This document shows positions 39,249 to 48,864 of a stretch of 64,000 bases of DNA, in pieces. Origin of the DNA: Natronoflexus pectinivorans (lineage in GTDB: Bacteria > Bacteroidota > Bacteroidia > Bacteroidales > Marinilabiliaceae); assembly GCF_004345615.1 (NCBI RefSeq), contig NZ_SLWK01000001.1:310001-374000 (forward strand), read 5' to 3'. The notes below the pieces were generated by a model. It had not been told where the DNA came from. It was given only the letters and a program-made list of their open reading frames with translations, and made no database searches. The translations under genes were made by a program, and so were the position numbers. Numbering within the stretch: the first letter of the stretch is position 1; every line of letters starts with the position of its first letter.

Positions 39249-39782
39249 TTACAGCAACTTATAAACCCCTATAATCACATAGGGATCTTCACCAGGCATT
39301 AAATCAGGAAAGCCTAAAGTTCCTATAAATATTGCATGATTCAGATATTCGTATGGGCTGTTTACAGGCGCTTCCAAATCAATGACCGATTTACTGTAAA
39401 ACTCGTCTCCCACGTGTATCAATACTTTATTAATAACTTGAATTATATAACCATCATCAGTTTTCAAAAGATACCGGGCATATAGTTCTGTATCGCCATC
39501 AGGCCTTACAAGTTGCCAATCTTCTCCCATTGGTAAAACCACTCCACGAATATTTGAGCCATCAAATGTTCCACCCAGGATTGGAATAATTCTCCTTTCA
39601 CCCCTTTTACTTTCGCCCAGATTAATCATCTCCCCAATTTTCACTTTTGCCTCCCATAAGAGCTCGGTTTTAAAATTTTTAAAAACTCTTTCATGTGAGC
39701 CTTCAATTTCCTGAGCATTTAAACCAATTATTAACGACCCTAAAAGAATCATTATTGCTGTTGATTTTAGCAAGATAGTCAT
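39249..39782 (-). CDS. Secreted DUF3237 family protein
   Basis: 177 residues with a signal peptide ending near GLNAQ. The core matches the DUF3237 (UPF0311) family: PILGGTFDGSNIRGVVLPMGEDWQ, LVRPDGDTELYARYLLKTDDGYIIQV and YEYLNHAIFIGTLGF. Members form a small beta-barrel with no agreed function; most are cytoplasmic, so export is worth noting. It stands between a terminator (39821-39855) and the GH2 gene, and may be co-transcribed with GH2. I assign no reaction. Confidence 0.8.
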   Translation of the reverse strand: MTILLKSTAIMILLGSLIIGLNAQEIEGSHERVFKNFKTELLWEAKVKIGEMINLGESKRGERRIIPILGGTFDGSNIRGVVLPMGEDWQLVRPDGDTELYARYLLKTDDGYIIQVINKVLIHVGDEFYSKSVIDLEAPVNSPYEYLNHAIFIGTLGFPDLMPGEDPYVIIGVYKLL

Positions 39783-39820
39783 GACAAATAATTTGAAGTT
39801 TATACCTACAATTTAACAAA

Positions 39821-39855
39821 AATAGGGCGCAATGCCAGAAAGGTTACGCCCTATT
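39821..39855 (-). terminator. Terminator after the CE1-CBM6 gene
   Basis: AATAGGGCG (39821-39829) and CGCCCTATT (39847-39855) form a 9-bp perfect stem with a 17-nt loop, followed on the minus strand by TTTTTG. It lies 33 bp after the stop codon of the esterase. Confidence 0.75.
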
Positions 39856-39887
39856 GAGAACAAAAGAATAAGATAATGATTTAATTT

Positions 39888-42272
39888 TTATTTCAGCACT
39901 GTCACTTTTTGAGAAAAATAATCTTCGCCATTACTGATTTTAACAATGTAAACACCGTTTGAGAAATTTCCGGAAATCTGCTTCTCGGACTTATATGTAA
40001 CACTATCATTAACAATGACATTACCTGCCAAGTCTATTACTTTAACATTATTGTATATCAAATCGTTTGTCCTAATACTAATTTGTCTTGACGAAGGATC
40101 ATGGTAAATTAAAACATCTTTAACAGCTGGGTTATTAAAACCCACAGTATTTACCTCAATATCAAAATAGTTGATATTAAAACCACTGCTTGTAGCCACT
40201 AATTTCAAGTATTGCTGACCTTGTTTTAAACTAATCTCAGAAGTTACAGTTTGCCAAGTTTGCCAGCCACCTGTATTTGGAACATTTATTTGTCCAACTT
40301 TTTCATCATCAATATAGATATCAAAATTTCGTCCTCCGGCCTCAGCTGCAAGGCGAAATGAAATTTGAAACTCAGTTTCGTCGCTCTTATTGTCTATTGC
40401 GTAAACCAGCCAATCGCCACTGTCGATCCATCCTACATTTATACCACCTCCAACGTCTGAAGTGGTTTCCGTGTCAGTTCCAAACTGAAGAGTATAGTTT
40501 TCCGCTTGTATCCTTGCCGGTATTTCAGTCCATTCTGAAGGTTCAGCAACTTTGTTTTCAACTGCGAAATCGATAAAAGCCGATAATTCACCCTGATCCG
40601 CCGCCACAATATCTCCGGGAGTGTAGCTGATGGTAATTTCATCTCCAAAATACACATTATTAGCCAGGACTAAACTAATAACCTCTTTTCTCACAAAAAA
40701 CTCACGAATAGCAACATCTTGTCCATTTACTTGAACTCTGAACTGTTCGAGCTGCTCATCTCCCATTCTCATTGCTTTCGCAAATTTCAGGTTTATTGCT
40801 ATCGCATTCTCTTCCAGTATTGCACTTTCAATTGTAACCGGCAACCCTTTTGCCTTATTGTTGACAGGAAAATTATCTACATTATTAAGCAAACCATCAT
40901 CAGTTGCAGCAATCCCAGTCCCTGTATAAGTAATGGACAGTTCATAATCCGCAAAAACTTGTTCGTCCAGTTCAAAAACGAGAGTTTTTGGGTCTTCATC
41001 TAAAAAAGAAACTTGATCATTAATAGATATTTCAGTGAGTCCATTAAAGTTCGAGTTCAAAATCAAACCATCAATATCAGAAGGTAATAACATCTCTTTG
41101 TTAAACTTGATAACCAAAGATTGACCCGCTTCTTGAGCTATAATTTCAATGATTCGGGGCGATGAACCATGAAGAAAGTTCTCAACTAACAAATCACTAA
41201 AGTCAATAAGTTCCTTTTCGAAAACAGAAGTCACATTTCCATCATTGTAAGAAATCGTAATTTGATTGCTGTTAATAATTGCTTGTTCCAAATTAATAGC
41301 GAGAACAGTCTCCCCTAATAATTCAATGCTTGAAATGTCAACAGGGCTACCATCTACCTCTACAGTAAAACCATCAAATCCTGAAGACTCCTCTAATTCC
41401 AATGAAAATTCAATCACTACTTGATTTGGATCATCATCAATTACAAAAGCAGAACTAACTTTGGGAATTCCAAAACCAAGAGAGAATCGTCTGCAAAACT
41501 GCCAAATCACTTCACTGGTATTTACTGGTTCCATAGAGTGCCAGTGCCCAACCCCTTCGTGTTTTAGAAGAACAACTTCAACCTGATCCGTTCCAGGGCC
41601 ATAAATGTATTTTGTAGTATTGGAATGACTCATGCCTGCTGGATATGGTTGAATAACCTCGGGTGTTTCAGGGCAGTTATTTCGTGCCACCCATACATCT
41701 ATAGCCGTTTGAACACCTCCAAAAACGACAACATCATCGGTTGTTCCATGTGTATGTATCAATGGTATAGGACGTGAACTATTGGTATTTGGCCCTTGCA
41801 TTAAATAACCTCCTACAGGTGCAAACGCCGCAATTTTATCAGCAATCTGAGTGGCCGCATAATAAGTCATCATTCCACCCATTGAAAATCCGGAGAGATA
41901 TACCCTATCACGATCAATTGCATAACGATCATGCATTTCATCAATAATAGCCAGGATAAAATCTATATCACTCGAACCAAATAGGCTCCAACGACTGTTA
42001 AGACCTTCGGGATAAACAACTACAAAATTATGCTCACTCGCCACATCTTCCCACCTGGTCATGTTCTTCTGATAATTTATATCCTGATTCATGCCATGCA
42101 TGGAAATCATAAGTGGCCGGTTGGACTCAATGTCAGACGGAGCAAAAGCCAGCATCCTTCTGGTTTGTTCGCCCACTTGGATGTTTTCTATTTGAGCAAA
42201 ACATAGAATGGGAAGCATTGACATAATCAATGCAACACAGCAAATCCGAAAATAATTACTTTTAGACTTCAT
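39888..42272 (-). CDS. Secreted CE1/PHB-depolymerase-like esterase with CBM6 and T9SS domains
   Basis: 794 residues. Signal peptide to about 26, then an alpha/beta hydrolase (about 30-270) of the feruloyl/acetylxylan esterase and LpqC type: nucleophile Ser130 in GFSMGG, acid in HTHGTTDD, base His in VGHWHSM. Three Ig-like SwmB-type repeats (about 275-580; ITISYNDGN, ELSITYTGTG, EITISYTPGD) separate it from a CBM6 (about 585-710; ARIQAENYTL, GWIDSGDWLVY), which binds xylan or arabinan-type chains. The last 80 residues are a T9SS type A tail. Probably removes ester groups from insoluble hemicellulose outside the cell. Ends at its own terminator. Confidence 0.85.
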   Translation of the reverse strand: MKSKSNYFRICCVALIMSMLPILCFAQIENIQVGEQTRRMLAFAPSDIESNRPLMISMHGMNQDINYQKNMTRWEDVASEHNFVVVYPEGLNSRWSLFGSSDIDFILAIIDEMHDRYAIDRDRVYLSGFSMGGMMTYYAATQIADKIAAFAPVGGYLMQGPNTNSSRPIPLIHTHGTTDDVVVFGGVQTAIDVWVARNNCPETPEVIQPYPAGMSHSNTTKYIYGPGTDQVEVVLLKHEGVGHWHSMEPVNTSEVIWQFCRRFSLGFGIPKVSSAFVIDDDPNQVVIEFSLELEESSGFDGFTVEVDGSPVDISSIELLGETVLAINLEQAIINSNQITISYNDGNVTSVFEKELIDFSDLLVENFLHGSSPRIIEIIAQEAGQSLVIKFNKEMLLPSDIDGLILNSNFNGLTEISINDQVSFLDEDPKTLVFELDEQVFADYELSITYTGTGIAATDDGLLNNVDNFPVNNKAKGLPVTIESAILEENAIAINLKFAKAMRMGDEQLEQFRVQVNGQDVAIREFFVRKEVISLVLANNVYFGDEITISYTPGDIVAADQGELSAFIDFAVENKVAEPSEWTEIPARIQAENYTLQFGTDTETTSDVGGGINVGWIDSGDWLVYAIDNKSDETEFQISFRLAAEAGGRNFDIYIDDEKVGQINVPNTGGWQTWQTVTSEISLKQGQQYLKLVATSSGFNINYFDIEVNTVGFNNPAVKDVLIYHDPSSRQISIRTNDLIYNNVKVIDLAGNVIVNDSVTYKSEKQISGNFSNGVYIVKISNGEDYFSQKVTVLK

Positions 42273-42454
42273 AATATAAGGGTTATAATTAACACAAAAT
42301 CTAATCTAAATATGACATAAAGAATTTACGCCAACTTTCTAACTACTATTGAAACCGCATCCAATCGAAATTAAACAGATTGCCCTCTCCGCCTTTAAAA
42401 ACAAAGCAGATATCGTGAATACCAGATATTTTTAAAAGTAACATAGGACCAGAT

Positions 42455-43306
42455 TTATTTAGAGTTTAATATGCCATAGTTTACTTCCAGCATCTTTTTG
42501 CCATACCTTTTTCCCAGCATTCTATAGCCTTCTGATGTAAAATGCAGCCCGTCGTCCATTCCGGGACAGCCTGCTGAGGAAACCACATGAGCATTTGATA
42601 TGACACCCGGCAGCAGGTTTATAAAATGATTAAAACCATGGCATCTCCCTCCAAATTCGTCACTAAGCATTTCGCCGGCAAGTATCGGTGTATTTTCAGG
42701 GTCGAGCATTAAGTCAGCCAACAGGTTATCATAAATATCCTGCACTTTATTGACCCAAAGTGTATCGTTTGGATTCGATTCACCCTGGTGCAACAGAATC
42801 CCTTTAATAACCCCGTCTTTCTGTGCTATCCTGGCCATCTCAACCAATCTGCCATATGGATTTCCCCCATAATTCTCAATCCATCCAATCATCCAGTCGG
42901 GAGCTGTTTCGATATAATCCTGATGATTGTATTTATCGAACAATTCGATGCGTGAGCCACCAACAGATACATTAATAACACCAATGGTTATTGAGTCCGG
43001 CAGGTTCTCAATGAGTGTGCGTCCGAAATAATCTGCGGGGGAGATTCCCGCATTGCAATCGGAAATGGGCGGAATTGCTGTATCCCAATTTCCCATTACT
43101 CGCCCACGATCGGGGCAATCCATCGCACTCAACATTTTGAATCGAGAGCTAACAATTGAATCTTGTGCTTCAGCTGGTGCTGAGCCAGCCATGTTTGATT
43201 GTCCAAAACATAGGTAGATGTGGAAATTAGAATCTTGCGAATAACTCAACGAGCTGCATATCAGCAATCCTAATACCAAAATAGCTTTGATGTTTTTGTA
43301 GTTCAT
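42455..43306 (-). CDS. CE6-type acetyl (xylan) esterase, secreted
   Basis: 283 residues; signal peptide to about SYSQ. SGNH/SASA fold with nucleophile Ser37 in GQSNMAG, a conserved HQGESN block and the catalytic Asp-His in DDGLHF near the C-terminus. CE6 members and related sialate-acetylesterase-like enzymes remove O-acetyl groups from xylan or other sugars. Lies 89 bp downstream of the GH9 gene on the same strand and is likely in that operon. Substrate is inferred. Confidence 0.85.
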   Translation of the reverse strand: MNYKNIKAILVLGLLICSSLSYSQDSNFHIYLCFGQSNMAGSAPAEAQDSIVSSRFKMLSAMDCPDRGRVMGNWDTAIPPISDCNAGISPADYFGRTLIENLPDSITIGVINVSVGGSRIELFDKYNHQDYIETAPDWMIGWIENYGGNPYGRLVEMARIAQKDGVIKGILLHQGESNPNDTLWVNKVQDIYDNLLADLMLDPENTPILAGEMLSDEFGGRCHGFNHFINLLPGVISNAHVVSSAGCPGMDDGLHFTSEGYRMLGKRYGKKMLEVNYGILNSK

Positions 43307-43395
43307 TTAATTAGTTTATTAAAAATAGACATACTCTTTGGCCTAATTGCCGTACGGGAATAACCTACTCAACAATGTTAAAATTCACGTCCTTA

Positions 43396-45969
43396 TTACT
43401 CTAATTCCTTGTTAATCTCTCTTGCAAGCTCTTCAACAGCATGTGCCAGAAAAACATAAGGAGTAGCGGTGGTAATAATTGCCTCGTTTTGTCCCCAAAG
43501 AAATGGCCAGTCATCCTTATTCTCATAAAAATCAGGCTGTAGTAATACCAAACCGGGAACAACCCCACCGGCTATAAATGTAAAATCGGCCCGGTTACTG
43601 CCATAAGTTACTTGTTTAGACTTTACTCCTATTGTAGAAACAAAAGAGACATTGGAATATGGATGACAGCCAAGTATGTAATTCATTGCATTAAATATTG
43701 ACTCTACATCCATGAGATCCGGATAATATTTATGTATTAAATAGTTATTGATGGCCCATTTCATAATGGGGGTGTTGCCACCCCAACCCCGTCCGCCCAT
43801 AGGCACCTCATAGGGGCTTACTGAAGTTTCCTGCTCCGACTCTTCCTTATACTGGAAAATATAAGGGCGAAGTTTGTCGTGAAAATCCTCATCCATGTGA
43901 GGATATGCCATAAGGGCATAAGAGAAAGCATTATCTACGGGAAAATTACCAGGTCTGTTTGTATCAAACATTGTCCTATCCATCTGACTCCAAAGAGCTT
44001 CTTCGAAAACGCTTTTAAATCGTTCCTCCTTTGTAGTTATAAATAGTTGGAGAGCCGCTGAAGTTTTCACTCTCATAAAATTAAAGAAAGGCCTTCCTCC
44101 ATCCTGTGTTTCAGGCTCTACATCAACATTCTCATCCCACATTTTCATGGCACAGTTCAATGCTCTTTGGGATAAGTCCGGGTTAAAATCCTTTAAAACA
44201 CGGCTTGCTGCTGCCAACGAAGCTGCTGTTGAATAGTCCATAAAAACACTTCTTGTTGTAAAAGCCCAGCGATCGTCTAATGTACCACTGCTTAAGCCAT
44301 CGGTTTCATAAGGTTCTAAATTCGGGTTATAAGGTAGATTGTCTGTAATCGTAGCGGCATCACCTATATGGTGATACTGGTATAAATTGCCCACAACAAT
44401 CCCTCTGATGGGATGCCCAATATTTTCGATTTGTGCTACCAATGCTAATACTCCATGTTCAAGTTGCTGAAGCATATCGTTTTTTCCATCTGGACGATGA
44501 ATGTCCACATATCTGGTTTGTTGATCCACATAAGTCATATCACGCTGCGGGGCAAAAGTCTCATATATCTGAACCAAATCCATTACCACTGCATTGTGAG
44601 ATCCAGTTTGAATATCAAAATCTCCAGCATCGTACCAACCACCAATATCTAATCCAGGGATGCGTTCAAAAGGCTCAAAGCGAGTGTCGGTAGTATCACC
44701 CATGCTGTAACCGTCAAAATGGTTATGATTCAAAGGTGCTTGCAAAGCATCATCCTGATGTGCATTTCCATGCCAAATGCGATAAGCTTCTCTTACCGTC
44801 ATGTGATCCATTTGTATGGGCAACCACACATCCATTGTGGGATGCCATATCCCTTTATAAACATCTTTGGCAATTGGAAAGACATTGGTTCTATGCCCGC
44901 CATACTCAATAAAATAAACACCCTCATCCTTCACATCACTGAAATCAAACACAAGATAATTATAACGCAAATATCTGCCCCATTCTTCTGTTTTACCAGT
45001 AAATACGGGAACTTCACTGCCATCATTAGTAAGCTTAAATATTTTGGCAGATGATTGAGGATTGTCGTTTTTATCTAATTCAATGATTGCTCGTTTTTGT
45101 TGTCCAGGTGTGTACCCAACCTGCGAGAACCCAATATTGGGTTCTCGCACCCAATCAGGAATTGTATGGGGTTCAACATACCACTCCATTACCTTGCCAG
45201 TTTTTCCTGATGGTAGAATAGAACGAAAAACGTACCATCCATTTTGAGCCAAAATGCGTCCGTCGAAAAACATAATATCTGAATCAGACTTAATAGTAAC
45301 ACGTCGTATAGGGTTTTCCGGAGCCAAAACATAGGAGTTTGCAACGGATATTGGCAAAGGCTCAAGAAATTCTCCTCTACCACGGTCATCGAATGTGGAG
45401 TGATCAAATATTTGCTGAATTTTCTCACTCACAGGTCTCACTTGCGCGTCACTGGCAGGATAGCGGGGAAAAAGCTTAGGACTACCATCGGCTAAATAAG
45501 TACTTTCCCAATAATCCGGTGGAAGAAATTCAAAGTTTAAGCCTGCTCTTCCTTCCAATTCCTTCGGAATTGGTTTTTCTAAAAACACTTCGATACGGAA
45601 GCCTCTATGATGAGGAGTTACCTTAATTTCGCTATCAAAGTTAAAATCCGCATATCGCAATTGTGTTGAAATAAAGTTGCCTTCAACATCAACCTTTCTG
45701 CTTACAATTTCCGGAACCAAATCCCATTGCTCAGGCGTGTGATGCAATCTTACAGCACCTCCGGTAGCTGTTCTCACTCCGTGGTGTATCAACTCAATGC
45801 CGGCTGTCTTTTCATCAAAGAAAATGGGATTGTATCGATTACTGTAAACCAGCACATTAAGGCCACTATACTCAAAATATTCCAGTTCATTTAACTGAAG
45901 AGTCTGACCATAAGCGAAACTGCTCCATAAAAGAAACAGGGATGCGAAAAATGCGAATAGAACTTTCAT
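43396..45969 (-). CDS. GH9 glycoside hydrolase with extra N-terminal domain, secreted
   Basis: 857 residues. Signal peptide to about 21. Residues about 25-270 form an N-terminal beta-rich domain I do not recognise. The Ig-like CelD_N domain follows (about 275-370; IGFSQVGYTPGQQKRAII), then the (alpha/alpha)6 GH9 barrel (about 375-855). The base motif DAGD is at 447-450 (GGWYDAGDFD) and the acid is Glu829 in GQNEA. GH9 enzymes are inverting and cut beta-1,4-glucans, xyloglucan or related chains; one branch is exo-acting on glucosaminides. The polymer here is not certain. Located among esterases, 111 bp downstream of a carboxylesterase gene. Confidence 0.88.
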   Translation of the reverse strand: MKVLFAFFASLFLLWSSFAYGQTLQLNELEYFEYSGLNVLVYSNRYNPIFFDEKTAGIELIHHGVRTATGGAVRLHHTPEQWDLVPEIVSRKVDVEGNFISTQLRYADFNFDSEIKVTPHHRGFRIEVFLEKPIPKELEGRAGLNFEFLPPDYWESTYLADGSPKLFPRYPASDAQVRPVSEKIQQIFDHSTFDDRGRGEFLEPLPISVANSYVLAPENPIRRVTIKSDSDIMFFDGRILAQNGWYVFRSILPSGKTGKVMEWYVEPHTIPDWVREPNIGFSQVGYTPGQQKRAIIELDKNDNPQSSAKIFKLTNDGSEVPVFTGKTEEWGRYLRYNYLVFDFSDVKDEGVYFIEYGGHRTNVFPIAKDVYKGIWHPTMDVWLPIQMDHMTVREAYRIWHGNAHQDDALQAPLNHNHFDGYSMGDTTDTRFEPFERIPGLDIGGWYDAGDFDIQTGSHNAVVMDLVQIYETFAPQRDMTYVDQQTRYVDIHRPDGKNDMLQQLEHGVLALVAQIENIGHPIRGIVVGNLYQYHHIGDAATITDNLPYNPNLEPYETDGLSSGTLDDRWAFTTRSVFMDYSTAASLAAASRVLKDFNPDLSQRALNCAMKMWDENVDVEPETQDGGRPFFNFMRVKTSAALQLFITTKEERFKSVFEEALWSQMDRTMFDTNRPGNFPVDNAFSYALMAYPHMDEDFHDKLRPYIFQYKEESEQETSVSPYEVPMGGRGWGGNTPIMKWAINNYLIHKYYPDLMDVESIFNAMNYILGCHPYSNVSFVSTIGVKSKQVTYGSNRADFTFIAGGVVPGLVLLQPDFYENKDDWPFLWGQNEAIITTATPYVFLAHAVEELAREINKELE

Positions 45970-46080
45970 TTTTTGGATTTTGGGAAGTTAATTATATTTG
46001 GAAAAACACATTACATAAACCTTATTATACTAATGCTTAAACTTATATATCATACACATAACAAACTGATATTAATGAAT

Positions 46081-47640
46081 CTATTTTGCCCAATCCTTAC
46101 CTTCGGGAGTTCGGCGCCATTTATAATAGGCATCCATTACCAATAGCGAAGCCTCATCAGGAACCGGACCCAAATATGCATTTGGCCCCAAATACATTAC
46201 ATTTGGATTTTCTTTGGTAAATTTGGGCCATTCCGGTAATCCTCCACCATTAGGATGACCATATTTGGCAAAATTTGTCCAGTATGTTCCCATTATCTCA
46301 GAAATTTTTAAATCTGATTTTGAAACATTTGGGTCGTCGGCATTCAAATTCATAAACACAAACGGAACATCAACTCCGTGTGGAGTTCCATGATCTGCCT
46401 GTGGAGAATCCTCCGGGTACTCAGGATGCTGGTCGAAATAATAAAAGAAGACGGGCGAATGACCGACTTCTGACTGCAAGTTAGCCCAAGCCCAGGTTGG
46501 CCAGCCAAAAGCAGCATCACGCATAAGATTACGGGCGCTGCGTGGAACCGTGGTTTCTCCCACCGGATATGCTTCCAATAAATCATCCGCAAAAGGGCCA
46601 AAGCGTCTGTTCACATTATCAATATAATCTTGCGGTGTACGCCCACCGGGGAAGCTCAAACCTTCATCAGAGTTATACCCAATAAGTACCGGAACATCAT
46701 TGAATTGCCCCTTTTCATATAATTCATACTGATCTCCGGGGATTACATAGCCATCGACGATTGGCCAGGCTCCTCCCATTCCCATTCCAAGGGGCAGTTC
46801 ATTTGCATCAATTTTCCGAAGTTCCTCAATGGACGATGCACCAACTCTATTCGCATATTCAATACCTTCCTTCTCTGCCTGTTTCAATGTTTTCATATTT
46901 TCACCCGGGTAAGTAGTTGGACGTGTGGGGCCAAAAGAGCCACCACTCTGAGAAACAGCTCCATGAAACAGCCCCTTCGCAACTGGTGAAGCACATAACA
47001 TGCTTACCGAGATACCGCCTGCTGATTCACCAAAGATGGTTACTTTATCGGGGTCACCACCAAATTGAGAAATATTTCGTTGTATCCATTCCAGACCTGC
47101 AATTTGATCCAGTAGCCCATAGTTCCCCGACACTCCATTTGGACTCTCAGCGCTCAATTCCGGATGAGCCAGAAAACCAAACTGGCCAACTCTGTATGCA
47201 ATGCTTACAACAACCACTCCTTTGCGCGCCAAATGTTCACCATTGTGAACTGGATCGGAAGTTGACCCAAAACTAAATCCACCTCCATAAATCCATACCA
47301 AAACAGGCAATCTCTCCTTTGTGGATTTTGCCGGAGTCCAAATATTAAGATATAAACAATCTTCACTTTTCCCTGAAACAGGATCACCACCTTGCATAGG
47401 CGCAGGGGCATATTCAACAGTTTCCAACACTCCGTACCACTCCTTTACAGGCTGAGGTGCTTTCCAGCGAAGGTCTCCTATTGGAGGTGCTGCAAATGGA
47501 ACGCCTTTAAATATTAATAAATCATCGGTAACAACGCCCTGTATTAGACCTCCCTCCACTGCCACAAGTCCGGGTTGCTGTTTGCATGAGCCCATAAATA
47601 AGACTAGCAAAGCGATAAGAATTAATTTGGTGTATTTCAT
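46081..47640 (-). CDS. Type-B carboxylesterase lipoprotein
   Basis: 519 residues from the ATG at 47640 (MKYTKLILIA), which gives lipobox FMGS-C19. Carboxylesterase/cholinesterase fold: SEDCLYLNIWTP, YGGGFSFGS oxyanion hole, nucleophile Ser206 in GESAGG, acid Glu in NSDEG and base His in HGVDVPFVF. In PULs such enzymes are thought to remove acetyl or other esters from oligosaccharides. Lies 17 bp after the neighbouring CE1 gene, so it is co-transcribed with the esterase cluster. Substrate unknown. Confidence 0.88.
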   Translation of the reverse strand: MKYTKLILIALLVLFMGSCKQQPGLVAVEGGLIQGVVTDDLLIFKGVPFAAPPIGDLRWKAPQPVKEWYGVLETVEYAPAPMQGGDPVSGKSEDCLYLNIWTPAKSTKERLPVLVWIYGGGFSFGSTSDPVHNGEHLARKGVVVVSIAYRVGQFGFLAHPELSAESPNGVSGNYGLLDQIAGLEWIQRNISQFGGDPDKVTIFGESAGGISVSMLCASPVAKGLFHGAVSQSGGSFGPTRPTTYPGENMKTLKQAEKEGIEYANRVGASSIEELRKIDANELPLGMGMGGAWPIVDGYVIPGDQYELYEKGQFNDVPVLIGYNSDEGLSFPGGRTPQDYIDNVNRRFGPFADDLLEAYPVGETTVPRSARNLMRDAAFGWPTWAWANLQSEVGHSPVFFYYFDQHPEYPEDSPQADHGTPHGVDVPFVFMNLNADDPNVSKSDLKISEIMGTYWTNFAKYGHPNGGGLPEWPKFTKENPNVMYLGPNAYLGPVPDEASLLVMDAYYKWRRTPEGKDWAK

Positions 47641-47657
47641 TTTGAGCATATTTAAGA

Positions 47658-48845
47658 TTAATTTGATTTCCAGAGATTTGGCAGGAATCTATAATACAAA
47701 AGGTGTCGCCAGGTGCCCCAATCGTGCCCGCCATGACCACCAATGTAGTATTCATGATCAATGTTGTGATTTACCAGCGCTTCGTGCAAGGCCTGACAGC
47801 GATGATTAAAGAAACTGGTTGCTTCTTTTGTCCCCTGACCCACAAACAGATAATCAACCTTGTCATTTACATCAGGATCATTTAAAAAGTGAGCAAGAGA
47901 AGTTTCAGCATCTGAATCCCCTGCACTTAAAATACCAAAGTTTGCAAATAAGTCTAAAGAGCGAAAGCCGATGAACATGCTGTGACGTCCACCCATCGAC
48001 AATCCTGAAATGGCTCTCCCTTTGGGAGAATCAATGGTAGCATAGCTTTTATCAACCAGAGGAATGACATGCTCGCGCAGTTCCCTTTCAAATAAATCGA
48101 AAGTTAGTTCCGCATGATTAGGATGGTTTCGATGGATGATTTGATTGTTTGGAATTGCAATTATCATGGGAACTGCATTATCCTCTGCCAGCAAATTGTC
48201 CATTATAAAATTAACCCGACCATCGTAAACCCAATTGGAAGGAAGTTCACCACTACCACCAACCAGGTATAAAACAGGATATGTTTCTTTCGGATCGTAA
48301 CATGGTGGGGTATAAACATACAGTTCGCGCTGCCCATTGGTTACCCCAGAGTAGTAAACATGCCTGGTAACATTTCCATGGGGCACATTTCTGGCATCGT
48401 AATATGCGGGTTCATTGCCATGTACCACCAACTGACTGTATGGAGGCATTGCTGTAAATGCAGCATAAGTATTACTTGGATCAGGAATCTGAACTCCGTC
48501 AACATGAAAATGATAGGCATACATATCAGGGATAAGAGGACCGATTGTCAGACTCCAAATCCCATCCTCTCCTTTAACAAAAGGGATGGGCTCATTGCCC
48601 AAATCATTTGATGTGTGTATTGCCCCTGGGGGCAATACCACTTTGGTGGCCTCAGGAGCTCTCAATCGAAATGTAACAGTTTGGTCATCATGCACCTCCG
48701 GAGAATTAAGAGGAGCGCTGAACGGATTAAGGCCTTCGGTATTTTTATGGGGATTAAAATCCAGATTTACATTGGCTTGCTGAGCTCTAATAGCAAAAGG
48801 GCTCAACAGAACAAATCCCACAAAAAATAGTATATGCTTCTTCAT
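47658..48845 (-). CDS. CE1 esterase with CBM48-like N-domain (copy 1)
   Basis: 395 residues; signal peptide ending AIRAQ. An Ig-like CBM48/E-set domain (about 50-150; VTFRLRAPEATKVVL, YHFHVDGVQIPDP) precedes an alpha/beta hydrolase with nucleophile Ser283 in GLSMGG and base His in GGHDWGTWR. The arrangement matches secreted feruloyl esterases of gut and rumen Bacteroidota. It is the most divergent of the five two-domain copies: the usual LQHGGGE oxyanion segment reads LVGGSGE. Lies 19 bp from the next copy; all are in one direction. Confidence 0.87.
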   Translation of the reverse strand: MKKHILFFVGFVLLSPFAIRAQQANVNLDFNPHKNTEGLNPFSAPLNSPEVHDDQTVTFRLRAPEATKVVLPPGAIHTSNDLGNEPIPFVKGEDGIWSLTIGPLIPDMYAYHFHVDGVQIPDPSNTYAAFTAMPPYSQLVVHGNEPAYYDARNVPHGNVTRHVYYSGVTNGQRELYVYTPPCYDPKETYPVLYLVGGSGELPSNWVYDGRVNFIMDNLLAEDNAVPMIIAIPNNQIIHRNHPNHAELTFDLFERELREHVIPLVDKSYATIDSPKGRAISGLSMGGRHSMFIGFRSLDLFANFGILSAGDSDAETSLAHFLNDPDVNDKVDYLFVGQGTKEATSFFNHRCQALHEALVNHNIDHEYYIGGHGGHDWGTWRHLLYYRFLPNLWKSN

Positions 48846-48864
48846 AAAATTTATACTTTAATGA

